Positions 1 to 9,870 of a DNA stretch of 55,000 nt are shown piece after piece (position 1 is the stretch's first letter; each line of letters begins with the position of its first letter). Under the pieces are notes generated by a model that worked only from the letters and a program-made list of their open reading frames with translations, did not search any database and was not told the origin of the DNA. The position numbers and the translations under genes were made by a program. The stretch covers positions 1-55,000 of the forward strand of contig JAHBMJ010000399.1 in NCBI GenBank assembly GCA_018398765.1, in the 5' to 3' direction. The DNA is from Chromera velia. Its lineage: Eukaryota; Sar; Chromeraceae.

Positions 1-108
1 CCCCCCCCCCCCCCCCCCCCCCTCTCTCTCTCTCTACACACACACACACACAGAGAGAGAGACCATGTACGCATATGAACACAAACAAACACACCTCCCT
101 CCCTGCAG

Positions 109-1267
109 ACCCTGTTGCCATGACTGAGGAGGCGATCGCTTCAGCCCAGACTGAGAATGAGAGGAAGGGGGGAGACGGAATCGCGGGGTTTGCCTCTCAG
201 CAGAACGACGAGAGAGTGGCCGAGCTGGAGGCTCAGCTGACGTCTCTGCGCTCTTCTCTTCAGGCGACGGAGACGGCACTGCAGAGACAGACGGTGGCTG
301 CTGAGGAGGCCAAGGGGCGTGCCGGGGCCCTTGCCGAGGCCTTGGAGAGGGCCCAACAGGAGCGGGAGGAGGAGGACAGGAAGAGCCCGAAAGAAGACCA
401 ACAGAGCGCCTCGAAGTTCGGCCCCCCTCCCTCGGAGCTCCACGACACGATCAACAAACTGCGAGAGGACAAGACCGACCTTCAGGAGAGACTGCGGCAG
501 TCGGAGGACAAATGCCGGCAGCTGGAGAGGCAGAGAGAGAAACTCGAGAAAGAGGTCAAGGTCGGTCTTTCGGTCAGAAAGGAGGGGGGGCAAAGAGGGA
601 AAAATAGAAGGGAAATGTCTTCCATGGGTGTGAAATGCATCGTCTCTTTCAGTGGTGTTCGTTGAATGAAAGCCGATGTCGCCGATGGTCGATGGTGTCT
701 CTGGGTCGGTTGGTAGGTTGGGGATTTTTTTGTGGATGCAAAAAAAAAGAAGCAAACAACCAAGCGGGTGCAGATCTTGAAGTGTGTACAAGCGCATTTG
801 ATCTCCGTCTGTCGTTTCTTTGTTGTCTCTTGTCTCCCTCCTCAATTTCCTCTTTTAGGCCTTCCCTTGATTTGATGCCCTTCCCTGGATCCTCCCTCCC
901 TTCATGCAGGATCTGGACGAAGAATTCAAAACGGTGAAGAACCAGGAGGTCCAGGTGGGTAGGGGGATGGATACACGGATGGACGTTAGAAAATGTGGGG
1001 AAGGCGTGATGAATGAGAAAGAGCTTTATTTTGCCAGATTCTTTTCCTTTTCGGTTTTGTTCCCTCTTTCTTTCTGTGCTTTCTTTCACTTGCAGCCTCA
1101 GTCTCCTGCTGTACCTCCGTTTTGTCGTCTCCCTGCAAGGGGAGACTCAACTCGAGTAAAAAGAGGAAGGAGGGAGGCAGACTCACTCACAAAGGAACAA
1201 ACGAAGAGACAGACAGCCTTGGGGGGAGAATTCAGAGGCCGAGAGAGAGAGAGAGAGCATGTGTGTG

Positions 1268-1301
<34 letters not shown>

Positions 1302-1351
1302 TGAGTGTGTGTGTGTGAGTGAGTGTGTGTGTGTGTCTAAATGTGTGTGTC

Positions 1352-1396
<45 letters not shown>

Positions 1397-2285
1397 ATGA
1401 GAGAGATGAAGGAGAAGCTGCGTGAGACGGAGACAAGATCAGCAGAGAGCCTGACAGAAAAGTTGGCAGAGAGAGACCGCGCCTGGGAGAATGCGATGGC
1501 ACAGGTCGGTCAGTCAGTCTGCCTGTCTTTCTCTTTCTCTCTGTCTCTGGGGGGCGGGGAAGGGGGGCTGTACCTGCCTTCCTGTCTCCCTGCATATCAG
1601 GCCGAAGAAAAAAAAGAAAGTTGAATCTCCGCGTATCCTCTCACAGTGCTTTCCCCCCTTTCCTCTCTCCTCCTTCTTCTCTTCTCTTCTCTTTGAGGAA
1701 GATGTCGGCCTTCGTTCCCCTTCTTCCTCTGTGATTTTTCTCCATGCACACACACACAAATTCAGATAGATGTACGGATGCCGAGATTTGTCCTTTGCAG
1801 TTGAGGGGCGAACACCAAACCGAACTGAGTCGAGCTAGGAGAGGGGCAGACGACCTCGAGAGACAGGTGGCATACCTGGAGGTACAGTTGAAGGAAGCGG
1901 CCAACAAGGCCGAGCAGGTCGGTTGGGTTTACTTTCATACAGAACTCTTTTAAAGTAAACGTATGAAAGTAAAGGCATACCTGGAGGTGCAGTTGAAGGA
2001 AGCGGCCAACAAGGCCGAGCAGGTCGGTTGGGTTTACTTTCATACAGAACTCTTTTAAAGTAAACGTATGAAAGTAAAGGCATACCTGGAGGTGCAGTTA
2101 AAGGAAGCGGCCAACAAGGCCGAGCAGGTCGGTTGAGGGGGGGGTAGTTAGAGGCCTGCCTGTTTGTGACTGGAAGTGCGGGAGGTGGTGTTTCTGCCTG
2201 TGGAACTGTGTGCGGAAGCGCTTGGTTTTGTTTCTCTCTGAATGTGTGTCTCCATGTGCAACTGTGTCTTTCTTTATGCTTTTTT

Positions 2286-2318
<33 letters not shown>

Positions 2319-2682
2319 GTCCACGATCGAAGTGGCGCCGTCTTTCTGTGCCACTTAATTCATGCTTGTATCCCTTTCGCTTTCTACGTCCCTCCCTCTG
2401 TGTGTATGTCTGTGCGTCTTCATTCATGTTTCTTTCTCAGTCCTTCCCTTTCTACACCCTTCCCTTTGCCTGTGTGTAAATCTGTCTGTTGCAGCAACGT
2501 GTGGGTCTCGAGAAGTTGGTTGAGGGGAAGAAGGGCGAGGTGGCGGCCTTGTTGAGTGACGTGGAGAGTCTCACAAGCGAGAACAGAGAACTGAAGTCGA
2601 ACCTTAGAGAGGCCCTCGCGCGGTATGACAACGAGGAGAGCGTCAGTCAGTTCGACACTCGGCTCCTTCGCTCCTTCGAAAA

Positions 2683-2748
<66 letters not shown>

Positions 2749-4177
2749 ATGTCCTCGGATGCGTTCAGTCGAAAAACCTGATCGACAGAGCTTTGTGAAA
2801 AAGAAAAAGAGGCATTGTGAAAGTACGAAAACTGCCCCATAGCAGACTTATTTCGTGTCCTTTTTCTCCTCTCCCCTTCTTCCTTCCTTCCTATTGTTTG
2901 CAGAAAGCCGAACAGCAGAAGTTCCTCAGAAAGTCCCTTCGTCCTTGCTTCCTTGTGTTTGCAGAAAGCCGAACAGCAGAAGTTCCTTAGAAAGTCCCTT
3001 CTTCCTTGCTTGCTTGTGTTTGCAGAAAGCCGAACAGCAGAAGTTCCTCAGAAAGTCCCTTCTTCCTTGCTTGCTTGTGTTTGCAGAAAGCCGAACAGCA
3101 GAAGTTCCTCAGAAAGTCCCTTCGTCCTTGCTTCCTTGTGTTTGCAGAAAGCCGAACAGCAGAAGTTCCTCAGAAAGTCCCTTCTTCCTTGCTTGCTTGT
3201 GTTTGCAGAAAGCCGAACAGCAGAAGTTCCTCAGAAAGTCCCTTCTTCCTTGCTTGCTTGTTTTTGCAGAAAGCCGAACAGCAGAAGTTCCTCAGAAAGT
3301 CCCTTCTTCCTTGCTTGCTTGTGTTTCCAGAAAGCCGAACAGCAGAAGTTCCTCACAAAGTCCCTTCTTCCTTGCTTGCTTGTGTTTGCAGAAAGCCGAA
3401 CAGCAGAAGTTCCTCAGAAAGTCCCTTCTTCCTTGCTTGCTTGTGTTTGCAGAAAGCCGAACAGCAGAAGTTCCTCAGAAAGTCCCTTCTTCCTTGCTAG
3501 CTTGTGTTTGCAGAAAGCCGAACAGCAGAAGTTCCTCAGAAAGTCCCTCGAGGCAACTCAAGAGAGGGTACAGGGACTGGAGACCGAACTCGCAGCCGCA
3601 CTTCAAAGCAGGGACAGGGCCATGGAAGAGTCAGTCAGTTGGTCAGGCAGTATTCATTGTCTTTGTGTTGTTGGAGAGAAGTGCGTGCAGTATTCATTGT
3701 CTTGTTGAGTCAGTCGGGCAGTATTCATTGTCTTTGTGTTGTCAGAGAAAAGTGTGTGCAGTCCTTCTTTCTAAGTGAGCTGGTTAAAGAAAGCAGAAAC
3801 AGGCAACCGACCAACTCGGGATTTCTGGACACAAACAAGATTGTGCACTCATCTATTGATTGGCTGACTGACTAATTGGTTGAATGTATGAATGAATGAT
3901 TGGACGATTCCCATCTGTGCAGATGGAGCGAGCGCGTGAACCAGTTGGTGGAAGAGACGGGGAGGACGAGTGCATTGTTGCAGGCGGCAGCAGCGAGAGA
4001 GGCAGAACTGAGCAGACAACTGGAACAGAGACCGTCTGAGGTTCGTTCAGAGAGGGAGGCGTTTTGCCTCTGCTGTCTGTCTTTCCGTCTCCCTCCATCC
4101 ACTCTCTTTCTGCTCTCATGTTCCTCTTCGCTTGGTTGCCATTCTTCCGTGAGGCGCTCTCTCTGTCTCTCTCTCTG

Positions 4178-4211
<34 letters not shown>

Positions 4212-4220
4212 TCTCGCTGG

Positions 4221-4262
<42 letters not shown>

Positions 4263-6733
4263 TTCTCTCTCTCTCTCGCCCTGTTTCGGGAGGTGGGTGG
4301 GCACTGCGTCTTGCAGTGCGACCGTCGGGTTGCGTGGGTCAAACCCTCTCAGTGTAAATGCACCAGTATGTTACTGCTTCCATCTTTCTCAGGCAGCCTT
4401 GCCAAATACTAATTTTGGATATTGATCTCGGTTTTGTCGAATTCTCCTTCAAGGTGTATGTTTGTATGCTTGTGTGTGCATGCATGTATCCTCCCTCCCT
4501 CCCTCCGTCCGTAATGAACGAATGAATGAATCGATTGATGCAGTCGGAGGTCGCGTCCCTCCGCGAGAGAGTCCAGAACGCCGTTGCCGTGGACAGCGGG
4601 GATGTCTCGGCAGCAGTGACGGACCTCGAGAAACAACTGATGGGCAGACAAAAGCAACTGCAAGGTCAGTCCTCCCCGGGGGGGCAGGGAGGGGAGTGGG
4701 TGGACAGAACGTGCCCCCTCCACGTTTTTGTTTGTACCTACCTCTCTTCTCTCACTCAGTGTGGAGATTTTGCACCCCCGCACTCCTCCTCTCGCTTCTT
4801 ATTTATCCGTTCATTCACTTTGTCCATTCTTCGGCTGTCTCCTTTTCATCTTTTTCCTTGTTGTGTCTCTCCAGGTTCGTTCGTTCGATCGATCCTTGTT
4901 CTCTCTCGCCACCCTTGCACCGAGAAGTGCTCCTGCCTTGCAGCCTCGACGCCTTTTTTTTTGTCTTGCTGGATCGATGTGTTTTCTCGGGTTTGTTTGT
5001 GCCTCCATTGTGCATATGTGTGCATTGATTGATTGCAGTCGAATTGAGCCGTCTCCGGGGCGTGGTCTCCTCCCTTGAGGACGATAAGAGGGCCCTCGAG
5101 AAGAAGGAGGGGGAAGCCCTGGAGAGAGAGAAGGAGCTGAACGCCCTCGTGAGGAGACTGGAGGACCAAACGGCGGCCGCATTGGCTTCGGGGGGGGGGC
5201 AGCGTGGGTTCATGGGGCCTGAGGGGTCGGGTCCCTCTTCTGGTCATGAGAGGGCGGGGGGGGAGGGAGACGGGGGGGTGTCTCCGTCTCCTCTGGGCAT
5301 TCCATCGCTCAGCTCTCCCATGCAGGTGAGTGGAAAGAAAAGATATTTCTGTTTCGATGGACAAAAGTGAGTGCGTCTCTATGTGGACTTACCAACAAAA
5401 GAGTCCCTCTTCCTTCCTCATTCCTTAATTCCTTCTTGTACTGCCTCTATACATCCATCCGCAAACTGACTGCGCATATTGGGGCTCACATGCGAAAGAA
5501 AAGAGGAAAGGCTGGCCCTGCAGGAAAGAACGTAGACAGAATTCAAGAAGACAAGAACGATGCTGGAAGAACGTAAACAAAGAAGAGAGTTTGGTCCTTC
5601 CTTTCGCCTCCCTCTTCCCACTGCGAAGCAAGACTGACCTTGGAGGGAGAACTCCCTCCTTCAATCCCTCCCTCTCCCTCTCTTTCTCTCTCTGTAGTAA
5701 ACTTCCCTGCCTACCTGGGTTTGTGCTTGTCTGCATGAGAAGTAGAAGGAGAAGTCATCATCCAACTGACTGAATGGGGACTGACAGACGGACTGAACGA
5801 CTGAGTGACTGATTGGCTGGCAAAGAGAATCGATGGACGATCGAACATTCGAGGTACGTATGAGAGAGAAGATCACTGCATGAGTGACTGACTGAATGCC
5901 TTCACTTCACCTGCAGGCCGGACAGGGGCCCCCCATGGCTGCTGAAGGCGCGGGGGCATCGGATGGCCAGGCAGGTCCCCCCAGCGTTATGCAGATTGTG
6001 GCGGCACAGAGGGACCGCTTCCGACAGAGAGTGCTCGAGCTCGAACAGGTAGGTGGTGAGTGCAGTTTTTCCTGAGGTGCGCTGCAACGGAACTACGCAT
6101 ACATATGTCCACATATGTGCATCAGTGTGTGTCACGTACACACATACAGAGGCTTCTTATGAGCCGGAAGTGAACGAAAGAGAGTTGCATTCCGTCCAAG
6201 ACGCAGTTTTGAATTGAGAGAGAAAAGGTCAAAGGAAGAGGAAAGCGTTTCCGTTTGTTTGGTCTGCGTGCGAAGATTTGTTGTGCGGGCCTTTCCTCCT
6301 CTTTTTCCCTTGTGTTGACTTCCTCGATCTGTTTCGCGACTCTGGCCGGGGCTCCTTGTTTGATTGAGGGAAAGATGAATCAATGAAGAAGGAAAGAAAA
6401 GGAATTCTCTGTCTGTCTATTCGATCGTTCTGCTGCCTCCCTCCCTGCTGCGTGAGGTGATTCATTGAGCGATTCATGTTGTGTGTCATGACTCTCCCTC
6501 CCTCCATTGCACAGGAAGGAAGAATGGAGGAATTGAAGGGAGAAAAAAACATTTGAGTCTTTCGATTTGCATGGTTCATTTACCAGAGGGGGAAGGGAAG
6601 AGAGGAGAGGACGGATGGGGCGGAAGAAAAAGAAAGTGAGAGAAGAGGATACAGGAGGGCAGAGTATTCGATGAAAGGTGGCTGACTGCTGCACTGTGTG
6701 TATGTGTGTGCCTCTCGCTCTCTCGCTCTCTCG

Positions 6734-6799
<66 letters not shown>

Positions 6800-8031
6800 A
6801 CGTGCGACCGTCTGCGAGAGAGCCTCGCAGCAGAGAAGGAGACCAAAATTCGTTTGCAGAGGGACAACGTCAGCCTTGTCGAGCAGGTACGTTAAGTGAG
6901 TGAGTGAATTGGTGAATTGGTGAGTGACTGGTGCAGACGCTTCCAGCGCTCTTTCGTTGCGCACGAATGTACATTGTCCTTCAATAGGTGCAAGACAGTC
7001 TATGGCGAGCGGCTCTTTAAGATACGGGCTTCAATGTTCCTTCTTGGAAGTCGGAAGGCGGGCTTGACTTCAAAAAGATTGAATTTCAAGCTGAGTTCTG
7101 ACGGCGTTTTGGGGGTTATCTTCCTTCCTTCCATCCTTCATGCGCGCAGGCTCGGTACTTGGAGAGCGTGTACCACCAGGGGGGTGGGGGTGCGCAGGGT
7201 CGGAGTGAGCTCGAGAGAGATCGGGGGGATGCGGGGGGTTCAGAGAGGGGAGGGGGGGGTGGCAGGAGAGGGGGGGAGATGGAGATGGGCACTGTGGGGG
7301 GGGGAGGGGGAGGAGAGAGGGACGGCATGCTGCGGGGAGAGGAGGACGGAGGGGGGGACGTCGAGCAGGGCCTCCAGGGAGTCAGCGACCCCTTTGCCTC
7401 CAGTGTTAAGGGGAGACAGCAGGTGAGTGCCTTGAAAAGGGAAGGGGAGACAGGAGGTGAGTGCCTTGAAAAGGGAAGGGGAGACAGGAGGTGAGTGCCT
7501 TGAAAAGGGAAGGGGAGACAGGAGGTGAGTGCCTTGAAAAGGGAAGGGGAGACAGGAGGTGAGTGCCTTGAAAAGGGAAGGGGCATGCATTTCTTCCGTT
7601 CCTTCCATGCAGACAGACGTCTCTCTCCTGCATCTGCGGGCCGCTGTTGCATTGGGGCGTTGGGGGGGGTCTGTGTGGTTTCTTTCTTTCTTTCTGGCAT
7701 GCACTGTTGCGATCCTCTCATCGAGTCTTCTTACTCTTCCCTCCTAGCTGAACGTTCACTTTTCCGAACAAGTCTCTCCGTTCAGGTGGCGCTCCGTTAC
7801 CGCCAGGAATACGAGCAGAGCGTCGACCCCTTTGCCCGCTTTCGTGAAGGGGAGCGTCAGAGGAAACTCCAGCAGATGGACCCGGCAAGCCGCGTTCTGG
7901 TCCAACTGGGTCAAATACTTCTTGCGAACGGTCCCGGGAGGGCGTTTCTTGCCTTCTACCTTCTCTCGCTGCACCTCCTTGTCTTTCTGTCTCTCTGGAG
8001 GGCAACCCATTGCAGGCATCACCTGGAATGA
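109..8031 (+). CDS. CASP-family Golgi coiled-coil membrane protein (possibly 5' partial)
   Basis: CASP proteins are tail-anchored golgins that work in Golgi tethering and retrograde traffic. Exons read here: 109-560, 910-954, 1397-1504, 1801-1917, 2495-2641, 3514-3629, 3923-4040, 4544-4664, 5039-5325, 5917-6048, 6800-6886, 7150-7422, 7786-8031; every phase joins. From the ATG at 120 this gives about 745 residues (known CASP proteins are near 680), but the first exon has a good acceptor at 108, so the true start may lie upstream. Long heptad-like coiled coil is followed by the family signature [18 protein letters not shown] (exon at 5917), a Gly-rich insert (7180-7380), and the CASP C-terminal block [15 protein letters not shown]. 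The single C-terminal membrane helix contains [11 protein letters not shown], with the Tyr and His typical of CASP anchors, then a short tail. Identification is from the C-terminal block and anchor. Tandem arrays that copy splice sites interrupt the gene (see repeats). Confidence 0.88.
1237..1396 (+). repeat. (GA)n(GT)n tract ending at a 3' splice site
   Basis: A long GT-rich microsatellite with GTGAGT and GTGTCT interruptions runs directly into GTGCAG, the acceptor of the CASP exon starting at 1397. Confidence 0.85.
1869..2133 (+). repeat. 105-bp tandem repeat x3 carrying exon end plus 5' splice site
   Basis: Units begin at 1869, 1974 and 2079. Each holds 48-49 nt of coding sequence for [16 protein letters not shown], a GTCGGTTG donor (exon ends at 1917, 2022, 2127) and, in the first two units, a 57-nt intron-like spacer. 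The spacer contains a perfect 13-bp inverted repeat, TTTACTTTCATAC with GTATGAAAGTAAA, separated by 20 nt. The spacer has an in-frame TAA, so it cannot be read through. If it is removed as a 57-nt intron (GT...AAAG), each extra unit adds 16 residues in frame; the acceptor has no pyrimidine tract, so this is uncertain. Confidence 0.9.
2885..3547 (+). repeat. 61-bp tandem repeat x11 carrying a 3' splice site
   Basis: Eleven units start (first exonic base) at 2904, 2965, 3026, 3087, 3148, 3209, 3270, 3331, 3392, 3453 and 3514. Each has a pyrimidine-rich run, TTTGCAG, and the exon beginning for [10 protein letters not shown]. Only the last unit continues into unique coding sequence ([16 protein letters not shown]). 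Unit 8 has TTTCCAG instead of TTTGCAG. The period is 1 modulo 3, so acceptors at 2965, 3148, 3331 and 3514 share the frame of the downstream exon. No unit contains a stop in any frame. Confidence 0.95.
3648..3760 (+). repeat. Intronic partial tandem duplication after a 5' splice site
   Basis: CAGTATTCATTGTCTT occurs at 3648, 3688 and 3719. The donor-like string GAGTCAGT occurs at the exon end (3628) and again near 3707. The block lies at the start of the intron following the 3514-3629 exon. Confidence 0.8.
6710..6799 (+). repeat. (CT)n(GT)n tract ending at a 3' splice site
   Basis: (CTCTCG)n and (CT)n followed by (GT)n end in GTGCAG at 6799, the acceptor of the CASP exon [14 protein letters not shown]. 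Similar sense-strand (CT)n(GT)n tracts precede other exons in the window. Confidence 0.85.
7412..7583 (+). repeat. 34-bp tandem repeat x5 carrying a 5' splice site
   Basis: GTGAGTGCCTTGAAAAGGG begins at 7423, 7457, 7491, 7525 and 7559, each preceded by AGACAG(C/G)AG. The first is the frame-correct donor of the exon ending at 7422 (QQ, phase 0, joining VALRYRQ at 7786). Later donors add 34, 68, 102 or 136 nt. The 102-nt option keeps phase but meets TGA at 7492-7494, and the others shift frame, so only the first donor leads to the CASP membrane anchor. Confidence 0.93.
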
Positions 8032-9870
8032 AAGCAAAGCAGCAGCATGCAACAGCGGCCAGCGGCTTCACGGCATGCTTCTCCGGCTAGCTGAAATAGG
8101 AAAGCAGCTGAGAATCATCGGAATAGTGGTGAAACTGACAGATTGCCTAGCTGATCGGGGTGTATTGCACCGGTGCATAAACTCACGTAATTATTTCTGT
8201 TTATAAGATTGATTTTTATGTGTTTGCTTGTTGAAAAGAGTACACTGGCATCCTTTTTATATCAAGTGATAAGTGTCAGATGTAGTAGTGCCCTACTAGC
8301 CTGACAGCACTGTGGCCGTTTTGTTGAGCATTTTGTCTTAAAGGGGTCTACATAATATGGTTAGGAGTAACGAAAGTAGGACGGTTACTAGGCGGCCGCT
8401 AGGCCGCCCGGTTACTAATTTTGTGGTTACGGTAGTACCGTTCCAATGGTAGTGGTAATAGCTAAAAACAGGCATATTTCGCCACATTCTAAGTTAAATT
8501 AACGTATAAAACTAATTTCAGACTAGTAAAAATCATATTTTTGGCATTCATTAAAAGTTTATTCTAGTAAAATTCAATGTTTATCATTTTATCAGTCAAA
8601 TTATAACTAAATTCTAACTAGTATATCACTATGTATAGTATATATTATTTGAATATGATCATTTCAGGGCTTTAAACTGCTAATGAGTTAAGTGGTCAGG
8701 CTTTAAAATTGGTGTAGCAACTGTTTTTACCAGAGTTTTTCTTGAACTACCATAGTAATGGTACTAGTGGTACACGCCTTCAAGTCCACCGGTTACCATC
8801 TCATGGTTACCAAACTGACCGTAACTTGCTACTGGCTAAAAGGGGCCAGTAGTAACTCCTAAGCATACTGTGTAAAGGGGTCACCCCCGCATTAACCCTA
8901 AAAAAAATAAATCACTTTCAAATGTTTTAGAATAATATAGAAAAGAAGAAGAAAAATGTTGAGAAAAAAAAGTTTTCTTTAATTATGTCCCAGATAATCT
9001 CAAACTTAGTCTCAAACACTACCTCAAACAATCCAACAAACATTTTTTTTTTTTGTGTTTGACTCATATATCTTGAATACATTGTTTAATATAAGTGTGT
9101 TGTCATATACCGTTGATAAACTAATTAAATTGAAGTGGTTGTGATTCACTTATAAAAAAACGATGAAATACTATTTAGGTATACAAAAACATATAAAGAC
9201 AGCTAGAAAGACAGACGATCGAACAAAAAAAAAATCGTGTACAAAATAGTTTATTCGACGTTGCTGTATAAAGGTTTGGGGAAAAAAGGAGGTGTAGACA
9301 ATCCCTTATACAACGGCTCCCTTGAAAACATACAAAAACAATTAATCTGGAAAGCCTATCAAACGTTCACATATAATATTAGAAGCAAAACCGTGAACAA
9401 TTCCAAAAGTTGAGGAAAACGTTGAGTCAGTGGTAGTCAGTGGTCACAATAGGTTGTATAAAGAGGGCACTACATCGGCCTTCGGCCGGAGGGCACTACA
9501 TTGGCCTTCGTGCAAACGACGTTAAGGGTCGGGGTTATGCAACGCCGTTGCTAGCCGTTGCATAAAGCCGAGCCGCGCACCGCTCAGATGCGCGGGGGCT
9601 GGGACACTTTAATTGCTAAATTGCATGGCCCCGGAAAAACCTGCATGGATGTGGCGCCATGCACTTGCATGCATGCAGATTCATTCAGCATGGCACTTAA
9701 TTCTCTCAGCTGGGATACTGCGTACGTTTGTTTTTTGAAACGACTCTGCATGAACACAAGCACTGAGTCATTCTCTGGCATACACAGCACAGCGTGATCA
9801 CAATCGTTTTCTCTGCCCTGAGAACTTAACATATTGTCCGGACTTTGAGCACACCTGAGTTTGTATCAGC
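8032..9870. other. AT-rich spacer between CASP and phosphodiesterase genes
   Basis: No convincing gene. It holds the MITE-like element (8339-8882), then AT-rich sequence with homopolymer runs to about 9470. A short imperfect duplication of GAGGGCACTACATYGGCCTTCG lies near 9464-9510. GC-rich sequence with several GCATGC palindromes (9620-9690) lies just before the phosphodiesterase start and may be its promoter region (inference). Confidence 0.6.
8339..8882. mobile_element. MITE-like element with TIRs and 10-bp target duplication
   Basis: TAAAGGGGTC occurs directly at 8339-8348 and 8873-8882. Inside it the two ends are inverted copies: left CATAATATGGTTAGGAGTAAC (8351-8371), and the reverse complement of the right end CACAGTATGCTTAGGAGTTAC (8852-8872); about 17 of 21 positions match. 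The 524-bp interior is AT-rich, has repeated GGTTAC/GTAACC words near both ends and no coding ORF. A 9-11 bp target duplication is typical of Mutator-like elements, so a non-autonomous MULE-type MITE is the best guess; the family is inferred. Confidence 0.65.

Noticed and set aside
2885-3547. CRISPR-like array
   Set aside because: Units are contiguous without unique spacers and include exon sequence; the genome is eukaryotic.
2855-3778. Overlapping open frames across the 61-bp array reading as a 61-residue repeat protein
   Set aside because: They exist only because the unit lacks stops in all frames; the region is intronic 3' splice-site repeat, and only the last copy's exon fits the CASP frame.
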